Origin: Leuconostoc rapi
GTDB taxonomy: Bacteria; Bacillota; Bacilli; Lactobacillales; Lactobacillaceae
NCBI RefSeq assembly: GCF_016908715.1
Contig: NZ_JAFBEK010000001.1
Location: 186,001 to 250,000, forward strand
DNA length: 64,000 bases
Direction: 5' to 3'
Part shown: piece by piece, positions 26,516-35,453 of the stretch
How the letters are laid out: the number at the start of each line of letters is the position of its first letter
Numbering within the stretch: position 1 is the first letter of the stretch
The notes under the pieces: generated by a model
Database searches by the model: none
What the model was told of the DNA's origin: nothing
Seen by the model: the letters and a program-made list of their open reading frames with translations, nothing else
Made by a program: the position numbers and the translations under genes

Positions 26516-27088
26516 ATGCTAAGACTCTGGGTGACAGGTTATCGCAATTACGAGATGGGCACATATGGTGATAAAGATCCAAAGATTATTGTGATTAAAT
26601 ACGCGTTAAAGCGGGTGTTAAAAGAACAAATAGCGGATGGTCTCGAGTGGGTAATTACTGGTGGACAATTGGGCATTGAACAATGGACGGTTGAGGTTGT
26701 AACCGAATTAAAAGCGGAATTTCCAAGTTTGAAAGTAGCCATCATGCTACCTTTTCAGTCATTTGGTAGTCAGTGGCAGGCCAACAGTCAAGCTAAGCTA
26801 CAAGGACTCTTGGCTAAAAGTGATTTTGCAGAAAGTATCTCAAATGCACCTTATCAGGGGCCACAGCAATTACAGAATTATCAAAAATTTATGTTAGAGC
26901 ATACTGATGGTGCCTTGCTGGTCTATGATACAGAATTTGAGGGAAAAACATTGTATGATTATCGAGTGATTCAGAAACAACAAGCAATTACGCCTTATCC
27001 TTTGACACTAATTGATATGGATCGTTTACAAGAGTATGCTACTGAGTATGCGGAGATACAGGCTGAAAAACATAATTTTTATGAATAA
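26516..27088 (+). CDS. ypsA: YpsA family protein (DUF1273, SLOG-like fold)
   Basis: 190-residue soluble protein of the YpsA family, which has a Rossmann-like SLOG fold expected to bind a nucleotide-like ligand. Family features: [12 protein letters not shown] at the N-terminus, [16 protein letters not shown], and [10 protein letters not shown]. In Bacillus and Staphylococcus YpsA influences cell division (family knowledge). The start at ATG 26516 has AAAGGTG in place; the frame's earlier ATG lies inside ponA and is rejected. Position between ponA and gpsB matches the conserved cell-division neighbourhood. Confidence 0.9.
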   Translation: MLRLWVTGYRNYEMGTYGDKDPKIIVIKYALKRVLKEQIADGLEWVITGGQLGIEQWTVEVVTELKAEFPSLKVAIMLPFQSFGSQWQANSQAKLQGLLAKSDFAESISNAPYQGPQQLQNYQKFMLEHTDGALLVYDTEFEGKTLYDYRVIQKQQAITPYPLTLIDMDRLQEYATEYAEIQAEKHNFYE

Positions 27089-27163
27089 AGCGTAATGGTC
27101 TTGTATTTGTATAGAATTATTGGTAATATAGGATAAGTAAAAAAATAAATGAGGTGTGAACTT

Positions 27164-27556
27164 GTGGAACAAGTAAAATACACGCAAAAAGATATTTTAG
27201 AACGCGTTTTTAAACAGAAGCGAATGGGTGTTGGTTATGATCCAGCTGATGTTGATAGTTTTTTGGATGATATTATCAAAGACTATGGCGCTTATGCTGG
27301 GCGTGTTGATCAATTGCAAAATGAAGTGGCGCGCTTACAAGGTGCCTTGAAGTCATCACAAGAGCAGCTAGTTGCGCTACAGAAGCAACCACAACCAATA
27401 GCTGTAACAGCTGAGCCAATCGTTGACGTACCTGAGGAACCGGTCGTGGTGGAAACACCAAAGCCTGTGCAAGCAGTTACTAATTTAGATTTAATCAAAC
27501 GTGTAGCTAACTTGGAACGTGCCGTATTCGGGCACGATGCTTCAAATAATGCATAA
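27164..27556 (+). CDS. gpsB: Cell division regulator GpsB
   Basis: DivIVA-like membrane-associated coiled-coil protein that links PBP1 to the division site, 130 residues. The N-terminal DivIVA domain shows YTQKDILERVFKQKRMGVGY and DVDSFLDDIIKDYGAY, followed by a long coiled coil (about 36-70), a Pro/Val/Glu-rich linker and a C-terminal helix (LDLIKRVANLERAVFG) that trimerises in homologues. The start is GTG 27164, with GAGGTG 6 nt upstream; the ATG at 27149 overlaps that Shine-Dalgarno. It precedes the RNase P RNA gene, a common Firmicute order. Confidence 0.93.
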   Translation: MEQVKYTQKDILERVFKQKRMGVGYDPADVDSFLDDIIKDYGAYAGRVDQLQNEVARLQGALKSSQEQLVALQKQPQPIAVTAEPIVDVPEEPVVVETPKPVQAVTNLDLIKRVANLERAVFGHDASNNA

Positions 27557-27575
27557 GTAACACAAAAAGTTCTAA

Positions 27576-27581
27576 TATAAT
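27576..27581 (+). promoter_or_regulatory. -10 box of the RNase P RNA gene
   Basis: TATAAT about 7 bp before the first base of the RNA; no clear -35 box. Confidence 0.5.
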
Positions 27582-27587
27582 TTATTT

Positions 27588-27972
27588 TGTAAGTATCGGG
27601 TAATTGCGCGTCATATTTCTGACGTGAGGAAGGTCCATGCTCGCACAACCTGTGATGGTTGTAGTGTTTGTGCTGGGATAAAGAATAAACCCAGGGGCAG
27701 AGATGTCACGGCAGTCGAACAGGCTAAGGCTATATGCTATGTCTCAATAGGCTCGAAGGTGCCATAGAAACGTATGCGCTAGTGAAAGCTAGTGTTTGAG
27801 ACGAGGTAAACCCCACAAGCGGGCAACCCAAACTTTTGGTAGGGGCGGCTAATCTAGCGAATTGAAGCGATGGTTGGTATAGTTTGATAAAACAAACTTA
27901 GATAGATGATTACCGAAGGTAATATGTACCTGCATATTACTGGAACAAAACATGGCCTACAGATACTTACAA
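27588..27972 (+). ncRNA. rnpB: RNase P RNA (type B)
   Basis: Catalytic RNA of RNase P, which matures tRNA 5' ends. The ends pair as helix P1: TGTAAGTATC (27588-27597) with GATACTTACA (27962-27971). Universal core segments are present in order: GAGGAAGGTCCATGCTC, GGTGCCATAGAAACG, and near the 3' end ACAAAACATGGCCTAC, close to the conserved ACAGAA/CATGGCCTAC. Length of about 385 nt fits low-GC Gram-positive RNAs. Confidence 0.95.
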
Positions 27973-27979
27973 CAGGTGA

Positions 27980-28004
27980 CGCCACATTGTGGCGTTTTTT
28001 TATG
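27980..28004 (+). terminator. Terminator of the RNase P RNA gene
   Basis: ACGCCAC, ATT, GTGGCGT followed by T7. Confidence 0.85.
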
Positions 28005-28129
28005 GCGATTTATACATTTATAGGTGATATATACAGCAAAATAGGGTATATTATCGTGTTATTGTTGCATAAAAATTCATATTAAGTTATGATTAATTAC
28101 GTGATTTAGGATAGAGGAGAATAACCAAT

Positions 28130-29605
28130 ATGAAACATAAAATGATGAAAAATATTACTGTATTAGTTATGAGCATCATGCTACTTGTACCCATGCTATT
28201 ATCAGCCGTGCCACAAGTGAGGGCGGCGGAGACAGACCCAGCTTATACTAAAATTAAGCAGCGTGGTGTACTGGTGGTTGGCTTATCAGCTGATTATGCC
28301 CCCTTTGAATTTCATGCGACTGTTAATGGTCGTGACCAAATTGTTGGTTTTGAAGTATCAATGGCTAAAGAAATCGCCAAGGATTTGGGTGTTAAATTAC
28401 AAATCAAGGAAATGGGATTCGATGGTCTTGTTGGTGCGGTGCAAACTGGCAAAATAGATGTGATTATTTCAGGTATCAATGCAACACCTGAACGTGAAAA
28501 AGTGGTTGATTTCTCAAAATCTTATCTATCACCCAAGCAGACTGTTTTAATTTTAAAGAAGAATGCAACATCATTTACAACAGATGTTAAGTCATTTTCC
28601 AATAAAAAAGTTGGAGCACAACGTCAAACAACACAAGAAACATTTGTGCAAAATAGTATGCCAGACTCGAAGCTTGTCAGTTTGCAAAAGGTACCAGACC
28701 TTGTATCGCAATTGTCAGCCGGAAAAATTTCTGGCGTTGTGTTAAATGATCCAATTTCTAAAGCCTATGCACAGCAAAATAAAGCACTGCAGGTTATTTA
28801 TCCTAAACCAAATGAGGGTGAAGGTGCTGTATCTGTTGCGATGCCTAAAAATTCACCTGTACTAAAGTCAAAAATTAATCAGTCTATTGATGATATCGTA
28901 TCATCTGGTAAACTAAAAGCTTATCAAAAAGAAGCAAATACATTGATGTTTGCAAAACAATCATTTTGGTCAAAGTACGGTAATCTGTTTATCAAAGGGA
29001 CATTAATTACATTGGCATTGGCTGCAATTGCAGTTGTTGTTGGTGTCGTTCTGGGTACATTGTTAGCCTTATTCAAACTATCTCCGAACTTTATACTTAA
29101 AGCAATTGGTAATATATACGTCGAATATATTCGTGGCACACCGCTCTTGGTGCAAGCATTTATGGTATTTTTTGGCACTCAAGTTATTGGTTTGAACTTA
29201 TCAGCGTTTGCTGCTGGTGCTTTGGCTATGGGATTGAACTCTGCTGCCTATGTCGCTGAAATTATTCGTTCAGGGATCAACTCAGTGAATTATGGTCAAA
29301 CAGAAGCAGCGCGATCACTTGGATTGTCTAAAGGAAAAGCCATGCGGTATATTATTTTACCTCAGGCAGTTAAGAACATTTTGCCAGCATTAGGTAATGA
29401 GTTCGTGACGATTATTAAAGAAGGATCAGTGGTTTCAGTTATTGGTGTTGGCGAGTTGATGTTCCAAACTGGTGTTGTTCAAGGTGCTAGTTTCAAGCCG
29501 TTCTTCCCATTGCTAATTACATCATTTATCTATTTTGTTCTGACGTTTGGTATCAGTCGCGCGTTAGGCTATGCAGAAAAACGTATGGCGCGAACAAGTC
29601 GCTAA
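28130..29605 (+). CDS. Amino-acid ABC transporter: fused substrate-binding protein and permease
   Basis: 491 residues in two parts. A signal sequence (residues 5-32, ending VRA-AET) leads to an extracellular solute-binding domain (about 35-278: VLVVGLSADYAPFEF, GFDGLVGAVQTGKIDVIISG). A permease domain of the HisM/GlnP type follows (about 285-485) with about five hydrophobic segments and the coupling motif EAARSLGLSKGKAMRYIILPQA that contacts the ATPase. This is the GlnP-type fusion known in lactococci for glutamine/glutamate uptake; the substrate here is inferred. No ATPase is adjacent; the orphan ATPase at 4516 is a candidate partner. GAGGAG precedes ATG, and a terminator follows. Confidence 0.92.
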   Translation: MKHKMMKNITVLVMSIMLLVPMLLSAVPQVRAAETDPAYTKIKQRGVLVVGLSADYAPFEFHATVNGRDQIVGFEVSMAKEIAKDLGVKLQIKEMGFDGLVGAVQTGKIDVIISGINATPEREKVVDFSKSYLSPKQTVLILKKNATSFTTDVKSFSNKKVGAQRQTTQETFVQNSMPDSKLVSLQKVPDLVSQLSAGKISGVVLNDPISKAYAQQNKALQVIYPKPNEGEGAVSVAMPKNSPVLKSKINQSIDDIVSSGKLKAYQKEANTLMFAKQSFWSKYGNLFIKGTLITLALAAIAVVVGVVLGTLLALFKLSPNFILKAIGNIYVEYIRGTPLLVQAFMVFFGTQVIGLNLSAFAAGALAMGLNSAAYVAEIIRSGINSVNYGQTEAARSLGLSKGKAMRYIILPQAVKNILPALGNEFVTIIKEGSVVSVIGVGELMFQTGVVQGASFKPFFPLLITSFIYFVLTFGISRALGYAEKRMARTSR

Positions 29606-29642
29606 AAAACAATATTTAAAAAGTTATCTTAAATAATATAGT

Positions 29643-29682
29643 AAACCTCTAAATTGGTGAAATCCAATTTAGAGGTTTTTTT
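29643..29682 (+). terminator. Terminator of the amino-acid transporter gene
   Basis: Perfect 15-bp stem AAACCTCTAAATTGG (29643-29657) / CCAATTTAGAGGTTT (29664-29678), loop TGAAAT, then T4. Confidence 0.9.
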
Positions 29683-29731
29683 GAAAAAAACGAATATTAA
29701 GTTTTTACTGAAATGAAACCGCTTTAAAACC

Positions 29732-29876
29732 AAACGTTCGGAACTTAATTGAAAATCAGTTTAAACGTTCGTTATTTACGAACGTTTATTTAATTTGTGT
29801 GAATATTCTTATTTAAAAACGAAGTATTTGATTAATAAATCTGTTAAATTTAAATTGTAAACGAACGAATTATAAA
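29732..29876 (+). promoter_or_regulatory. PurR-type operator module of the purE operon
   Basis: This fills most of the 315-bp gap before purE. Half-site AAACGTTCGG (29732-29741); palindrome AAACGTTCGT-TATTT-ACGAACGTTT (29763-29787); TTTGTG (29794-29799); reverse half-site AAACGAAG (29817-29824); a further reverse half-site AAACGAACG (29859-29867) beside a -10 like TATAAA (29871-29876); and a weaker AACGAAC at 29901. The CGAAC core is that of the PurBox bound by PurR. Offsets 31, 31 and 54 recur at purD and purB. Confidence 0.8.
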
Positions 29877-29920
29877 TGTTACTTTATTTTTATGATAGAA
29901 AACGAACTATGGAGGAGATT

Positions 29921-30406
29921 ATGTCGCAAGTTTCTGTTGTCATGGGATCAACAAGTGATTGGGAAACCATGAAAAAAACGACTGTGCTATTAGATGAATT
30001 GGGAATAACATATGAAAAGCATATTATCTCAGCTCACAGAATGCCTGAGCAGTTACAAAGTTTTGGACAATCAGCTGCTAAAAATGCGTTACAAGTTATT
30101 ATTGCTGGTGCTGGCGGTGCTGCACATTTACCAGGTATGGTTGCCGCAAATACAACCATACCGGTGATTGGTGTGCCAATGCAATCACACGCCTTAAATG
30201 GTTTAGATTCACTACTGTCCATCGTTCAAATGCCAGCAGGTATTCCTGTGGCAACTGTTGCAATAGGAGACGCAGGTGCAAAAAATGCTGCTATTTTAGC
30301 TGCTCAAATTATCGCGCTACATGATCAAAAAGTTTTGGATAACCTGATTGCATTTCGTAAACAACAAACACAAAGATCAATTGATAGTGAGGCTGACTTA
30401 TTATGA
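29921..30406 (+). CDS. purE: N5-carboxyaminoimidazole ribonucleotide mutase
   Basis: Moves the carboxyl group of N5-CAIR to give CAIR, de novo purine step 6b, 161 residues. The N-terminal MGSTSDWETM loop, SAHRMPEQL (catalytic His) and AGAGGAAHLPGMVAANT identify the class I PurE. ATG 29921 is preceded by GGAGGAG at ideal distance; the frame's earlier ATG is rejected. First gene of the purine operon. It overlaps purK by 4 nt, which fits the joint action of PurK and PurE on the unstable intermediate. Confidence 0.96.
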   Translation: MSQVSVVMGSTSDWETMKKTTVLLDELGITYEKHIISAHRMPEQLQSFGQSAAKNALQVIIAGAGGAAHLPGMVAANTTIPVIGVPMQSHALNGLDSLLSIVQMPAGIPVATVAIGDAGAKNAAILAAQIIALHDQKVLDNLIAFRKQQTQRSIDSEADLL

Positions 30407-31539
30407 CAAAGAGTGTATTACCGCCCGCAACGATTGGTATTATCGGTGGTGGACAGTTGGGCCAAATGATGGCACTTTCTGCCAAGTCAATGGGTTATAA
30501 AGTTGGCATCTTAGATCCTACTACGGATTCACCGGCCGGGCAGGTATCTGATTTTCAAATTGTAGCGGAATATGATGATCAAGCGGCGTTAAAGGTATTG
30601 TCTTCGCGCAGTGATATGTTAACGTATGAGTTTGAAAATGTTGATTCGACTGCATTGTCACAACAAACAACATATGTGCCACAAGGGACGAAACTACTTG
30701 AAATTACAAGCAACCGTTTAACAGAAAAAGCATTTATCCGTGATGTTGCTAAAGTGCCAGTAACACAATTTATGGCTATTGCATCGTTAGATGATTTTAA
30801 ATTAGCTATTCAGCGATTGACCTTGCCAGCAATATTAAAAACAGTGCGTGGTGGATATGATGGTCATGGACAGTGGTCAGTGGCTAATGAATCCGATATT
30901 GCGCAATTGATCGCTGATTTTCCCAATGTGCCTTTGATTTTGGAACAACGTGTGGCATTTAAAAAAGAATTGAGTATTATGGTGACACGTGATACTCAAA
31001 ATCATGTGTCGTTATGGCCAATTGCTGAAAATGTACATGTCAATCATATTTTAAAAACAAGCCTTGCGCCAGCAAAAATAAGTGAGGTTGAGACCAAAAA
31101 AATTCGGCATATTGCAACACGCATTGCAGACAGTTTGAACTTACGAGGTGTTCTAGGCATTGAATTATTTGTTAGTGATGATCATATATGGGTTAACGAA
31201 TTAGCCCCACGGCCACATAATTCTGGACATTATACGATCGAAGGCACTAATATATCGCAATTTGAAGGTCATATCCGCAGTATTATGGGGCTACCATTAC
31301 CAGAAATTGTATCTGAAAAACCGGCATTAATGTTAAATCTATTGGGTAATGAACTTCAACAAGCCCGAGAAGATCTCGTAAACCACCCTGAATGGCATTT
31401 CCATGACTATGGAAAGTCAGTAATGAAACATAACCGGAAAATGGGGCATATTACCGTTCTTGGTGAAGAGAATATTACAAAATTATATGAATGGAGCCAA
31501 ACACATGGGCAGCGTGATGTATCAAAACCAGAACGTTAA
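30403..31539 (+). CDS. purK: N5-carboxyaminoimidazole ribonucleotide synthase
   Basis: ATP-grasp enzyme that carboxylates AIR with bicarbonate, 378 residues. Seen: the N-terminal GIIGGGQLGQMMALSAKSMG, the lid segment KTVRGGYDGHGQW, and the metal and phosphate site NELAPRPHNSGHYTIEG. ATG overlaps the purE stop by 4 nt; GAGG upstream lies within purE. The gene end runs into purC, whose start lies inside purK, so translation of the three is tightly coupled. Confidence 0.95.
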   Translation: MTKSVLPPATIGIIGGGQLGQMMALSAKSMGYKVGILDPTTDSPAGQVSDFQIVAEYDDQAALKVLSSRSDMLTYEFENVDSTALSQQTTYVPQGTKLLEITSNRLTEKAFIRDVAKVPVTQFMAIASLDDFKLAIQRLTLPAILKTVRGGYDGHGQWSVANESDIAQLIADFPNVPLILEQRVAFKKELSIMVTRDTQNHVSLWPIAENVHVNHILKTSLAPAKISEVETKKIRHIATRIADSLNLRGVLGIELFVSDDHIWVNELAPRPHNSGHYTIEGTNISQFEGHIRSIMGLPLPEIVSEKPALMLNLLGNELQQAREDLVNHPEWHFHDYGKSVMKHNRKMGHITVLGEENITKLYEWSQTHGQRDVSKPER

Positions 31540-32248
31540 ACAAGAAAATTTAAAGTACACCGGAAAAGCAAAAACAGTTTACACAACAAATGTACCTGAT
31601 ATATTGTGGGTGCATTATTTAGACCAAGCTACAGCGTTAAATGGTAAAGTCAAAGAAACGATCACTGGGAAAGGGGCCTTAAATAGCGAAATTAGTCATT
31701 TATTATTTAATTATCTAACAAGACAAGGCATTAAAAACCATTATCTCAAAAAAATCTCAACGACTGATGAACTTGTGACCGCTTTAGATATTATACCAAT
31801 AGAGGTAGTTACTAGAAATTATGCTTCGGGGCACTTTGTGAGTAGGTACGCGGTGACACCAATGACAAAATTAGTGCCAGTTGTGCAGGAGTTTTATTTT
31901 AAGTCTGATGATTTAGATGATCCATTTATAAATGATTCGCAAATCTTGGCTTTAAATCTTGCAACCAGTGAAGAATTAGCACAATTACGTCAGGTTTCAC
32001 AGGACGTGAACCAAGTATTACGCACCTTATTTGAACAAATAGGAATTAGCTTAGTTGATTTTAAGCTGGAATTTGGTAGAACGGCAGCAGGTGACCTGTG
32101 TCTGGCTGATGAGCTGTCACCAGATAATATGCGATTGATTGACATACTATCTGGCAAATCATTAGACAAAGATATTTTTCGACAACACAGTGGTGATGTC
32201 ACAGTAGGTTATCGTGATGTACTTAATCGGTTGCAACAAGTTATCTAA
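31505..32248 (+). CDS. purC: SAICAR synthase
   Basis: Joins aspartate to CAIR, 247 residues. Motifs: YTGKAKTVY (nucleotide loop), IPIEVVTRNYASGHFVSRY, VDFKLEFGR and LADELSPDNMRL. The start is taken at ATG 31505 (GGAG 7 nt upstream, inside the end of purK); a second in-frame ATG at 31517 is possible. The first residues MGSVMYQNQNVKQ extend a little beyond typical family members. Overlaps purK by 35 nt. Confidence 0.94.
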   Translation: MGSVMYQNQNVKQENLKYTGKAKTVYTTNVPDILWVHYLDQATALNGKVKETITGKGALNSEISHLLFNYLTRQGIKNHYLKKISTTDELVTALDIIPIEVVTRNYASGHFVSRYAVTPMTKLVPVVQEFYFKSDDLDDPFINDSQILALNLATSEELAQLRQVSQDVNQVLRTLFEQIGISLVDFKLEFGRTAAGDLCLADELSPDNMRLIDILSGKSLDKDIFRQHSGDVTVGYRDVLNRLQQVI

Positions 32249-32259
32249 GGAGAAAACGC

Positions 32260-32526
32260 ATGTATCTAGCAAAAATTTATGTTACGTATAAACCATCAAT
32301 TTTAGATCCACAAGGCGAAGTCATTAAATCTGCGCTTAAGCGAATGGATTACATAGGTGTGGAACAGGTGTCGCAAGGTAAGTATTTTGAAGTGAAATTA
32401 ACTGCCAAAAGCATTGATGCAGCTACTGCCGAGGTGGAGAGCTTTACAGATGCGTTGCTGATTAATCAAAATACTGAGACCTACCATTTCGATTTGAGTT
32501 TGGTAGCAGATGAGGTGAATGCATGA
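32260..32526 (+). CDS. purS: FGAM synthase subunit PurS
   Basis: Small (88 aa) structural subunit that bridges PurL and PurQ in the three-part FGAM synthase of Gram-positive bacteria. The N-terminus [20 protein letters not shown] and [21 protein letters not shown] match the family. AAGGAG is 7 nt from ATG. Overlaps purQ by 4 nt. Confidence 0.95.
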   Translation: MYLAKIYVTYKPSILDPQGEVIKSALKRMDYIGVEQVSQGKYFEVKLTAKSIDAATAEVESFTDALLINQNTETYHFDLSLVADEVNA

Positions 32527-33191
32527 AGGCGGCGGTGATTAGTTTTCCCGGTTCTAATTGCGATTTTGATATGCTATATGCCTTGCAGGATTTTGGTGTT
32601 GATGCGCAAATTGTTTCAGCTAAACAAACCGCGTTAACGGATTTTGATGCTATTTTTTTGCCTGGTGGCTTTTCATATGGTGATTATCTGAGAACGGGTG
32701 CAATTGCGCGATTTTCGCCCATTATGAGTGCCGTCACACAAGCCGCTAATGCTGGTAAATTAATTGTTGGTATTTGTAATGGTTTCCAAATTTTGACGGA
32801 AGCAGGACTGCTACCAGGGCAACTTCTCGTGAATGCAACGCCAGGTTTCATTTGTGACGAAGTTGCTTTAAGCATTGCTAATCATGAAACAGCTTATACA
32901 AATGCGTATGAGATGTCTGAATCAATTGTTGTGCCAATTGCTCATGGTGAAGGAAATTATTTTGCGGATGATGATACTTTGGCAAGGTTAGAAGCGAATA
33001 ATCAAATTGTTTTTCGATATGTGAATAATCCAAATGGTTCGGTGCATGATATTGCAGGTATCATGAATGAACGTGGCAATATATTTGGCATGATGCCACA
33101 TCCAGAGCGTGCCATTGACGAAGTAACAGGTAATATTGACGGTCAAAACTTCTTTAAAAGTATACTATCTAGCATTTTAACAAACGTATAA
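32523..33191 (+). CDS. purQ: FGAM synthase glutaminase subunit PurQ
   Basis: Class I glutamine amidotransferase that supplies ammonia to PurL, 222 residues. [15 protein letters not shown] at the N-terminus, [19 protein letters not shown], the nucleophile elbow [17 protein letters not shown], and the His/Glu pair in MMPHPERA are all present. Start overlaps the purS stop (ATGA) with GAGGTGAATGC upstream. A 39-nt gap leads to purL. Confidence 0.96.
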   Translation: MKAAVISFPGSNCDFDMLYALQDFGVDAQIVSAKQTALTDFDAIFLPGGFSYGDYLRTGAIARFSPIMSAVTQAANAGKLIVGICNGFQILTEAGLLPGQLLVNATPGFICDEVALSIANHETAYTNAYEMSESIVVPIAHGEGNYFADDDTLARLEANNQIVFRYVNNPNGSVHDIAGIMNERGNIFGMMPHPERAIDEVTGNIDGQNFFKSILSSILTNV

Positions 33192-33230
33192 TTAATTGGT
33201 TGGTAGAACGGCTTTACGAAAGGCATAAAA

Positions 33231-35453
33231 ATGACAATTGTCAAAAATAACGAACTAACTCCTGAGCAAGTTCGTGATTCAAAAGTATATAGACAATGGG
33301 GACTGACGGAGTCAGAGTATAATCTCATTGTCACCGAACTTAATCGATTACCTAATTTTACGGAAACAGGGATTTTCTCAGGCATGTGGTCAGAACACGT
33401 GTCCTATAAAAAATCAAAACCAATTCTACGTAAATTTTGGTCAACGAATGCGCGTGTTTTACAAGGACCAGGTGAAGGTGCTGGTATTTTAGATATTGGT
33501 GATGGTCAAGCGGTTGTTTTCAAGGCAGAAAGTCACAATCATCCAAGCTTTGTAGAACCATACGAAGGTGCAGCTACTGGTGTGGGTGGCATTTTACGTG
33601 ATATTTTCTCAATGGGTGCACAACCTATTGCAGTACTTGACTCGCTGCGGTTTGGTGAATTAGATGATGCGCACACAAGACATATTGTTGATGGCGTCAT
33701 CGCAGGTATTGCAGGCTATGGTAATGCGATTGGTATTCCAACTGTTGGTGGTGAAATTGGATTTGACCCAGTTTACTCAGGAAATCCGTTAGTTAACGTG
33801 ATGGCAGTAGGGTTGATGGATCAAGCTGCCATGCAAGTTGGACAAGCCAAAGGTATTGGTAATTCAATTATTTATGTTGGCGCGAAAACAGGACGTGATG
33901 GCATTAACGGTGCGTCGTTTGCATCAGCAGAATTTTCAACTGAACATGCATCGGATCGTTCAGCTGTTCAAGTAGGCGATCCATTTTTAGAAAAACTTGT
34001 CATGGATGCAACGCTTAAGGCAGTTAATGCGCATTCAGATATTATCGTTGGTATTCAAGATATGGGCGCTGCTGGATTACTTTCATCTAGTTCGGAAATG
34101 GCCGCGAAAGCAGGCATGGGAATCACATTAGATTTAAACAATGTGCCACAGCGTGAGACAAACATGACACCCTATGAATTGATGTTATCCGAATCACAGG
34201 AACGCATGTTGTTTGTTGTTAAATGTGGTGAAGAACAGGCAATTATTGATTTATTCCAAGAAGCAGATTTAGATGCTGTCATTATTGGTGAAGTAACAGA
34301 TAATGGTCGTTATATTTTAGAATTTGATCATCAAGTTGTGGCCGATGTGCCAATTGACTTTTTGACACATGCGCCCAAACAAACTTTACCAATGGCTGAG
34401 CCAAAACGCCTGTTGTCAATGTCAGAGGTACAGTATCAGCCTGATGTGTCAAATCTGAAACAGACGATCCTATCATTACTCGCCCAGCCAACAATTGCCT
34501 CTAAAGCTAAATTGTTTCGTCATTTTGATTCAATGGTACGTTCAGATACAGTGATTAAGCCCGGTGGAGATGCGAGTTTAGTCCGTGTTCGTGGAACTAA
34601 GAAAGCTTTGGCAATGACTACCGATGTTAACGCACGATATTTATATTTAAATCCCTATGTTGGTGCCAAAATGGCTGTAGCCGAAGCTGCTAGAAATATT
34701 GTAGCAACGGGGGCGCTACCAATTGGTATTACAGATGGCTTGAATTTTGGATCGCCAGACAATCCAGAAGTATACTATGAGTTAGATCAAGCAGTAGCAG
34801 GCATTAATGCTGTTGCTAAGCAACTTGATACACCAATTATTTCTGGTAATGTGTCACTTTATAATGAAACAGACGGTCAAGCAATTTACCCAACACCGAT
34901 GATTGGCATGGTTGGTTTGTTAGAGAATGTGAGAAACGCAACGACAATTGGCTTCAAAAATGTTGGAGATAAGATTTATATCATTGGTGAAACTTTGGAT
35001 AGCTTTAATGGCTCAGAAATTCAAAAAATGCAAACAGGTAGCATTGATGGGCAACTTTTTGGTTTTGATGACGCAGCAGAAATGTCATCTCAAAGGTTAG
35101 TACGTACTGCGATTTCGCAACAGTTATTAGCGAGCGCACACGATTTATCTGAGGGTGGCTTGATTGTGGCTTTGTTAGAAAGTAGTTTTTTGGGGCAGCT
35201 GAGTTTTAATATTAAAACAGCATTGGCTGATAAATACTTATTCTCTGAAACACAAAGCCGTTTTATTGTTAGTGTACCAGAAAGTCAAGTTGTTACTTTT
35301 GAACAGTTGGCGGGCCAAAAGGCAACGTTATTAGGGCAAGTAACGAATACAGACGAGATGATGCTGACGACAGCAACGCAACAAATTATTTTATCGCGTC
35401 AAGAAACTCAGAAGGTTTATCAGGAGAGTATCTCATGGAAATTAAAAGCTTAG
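33231..35453 (+). CDS. purL: FGAM synthase, small-type PurL
   Basis: ATP-dependent amidation of FGAR to FGAM, 740 residues: the small form that needs PurS and PurQ. Motifs: [15 protein letters not shown] near the N-terminus, [31 protein letters not shown], and [17 protein letters not shown]. The duplicated AIRS-like domains are evident in the second half ([31 protein letters not shown]). GAAAGG lies 8 nt before the ATG. Its 3' end overlaps purF by 19 nt. Confidence 0.97.
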   Translation: MTIVKNNELTPEQVRDSKVYRQWGLTESEYNLIVTELNRLPNFTETGIFSGMWSEHVSYKKSKPILRKFWSTNARVLQGPGEGAGILDIGDGQAVVFKAESHNHPSFVEPYEGAATGVGGILRDIFSMGAQPIAVLDSLRFGELDDAHTRHIVDGVIAGIAGYGNAIGIPTVGGEIGFDPVYSGNPLVNVMAVGLMDQAAMQVGQAKGIGNSIIYVGAKTGRDGINGASFASAEFSTEHASDRSAVQVGDPFLEKLVMDATLKAVNAHSDIIVGIQDMGAAGLLSSSSEMAAKAGMGITLDLNNVPQRETNMTPYELMLSESQERMLFVVKCGEEQAIIDLFQEADLDAVIIGEVTDNGRYILEFDHQVVADVPIDFLTHAPKQTLPMAEPKRLLSMSEVQYQPDVSNLKQTILSLLAQPTIASKAKLFRHFDSMVRSDTVIKPGGDASLVRVRGTKKALAMTTDVNARYLYLNPYVGAKMAVAEAARNIVATGALPIGITDGLNFGSPDNPEVYYELDQAVAGINAVAKQLDTPIISGNVSLYNETDGQAIYPTPMIGMVGLLENVRNATTIGFKNVGDKIYIIGETLDSFNGSEIQKMQTGSIDGQLFGFDDAAEMSSQRLVRTAISQQLLASAHDLSEGGLIVALLESSFLGQLSFNIKTALADKYLFSETQSRFIVSVPESQVVTFEQLAGQKATLLGQVTNTDEMMLTTATQQIILSRQETQKVYQESISWKLKA

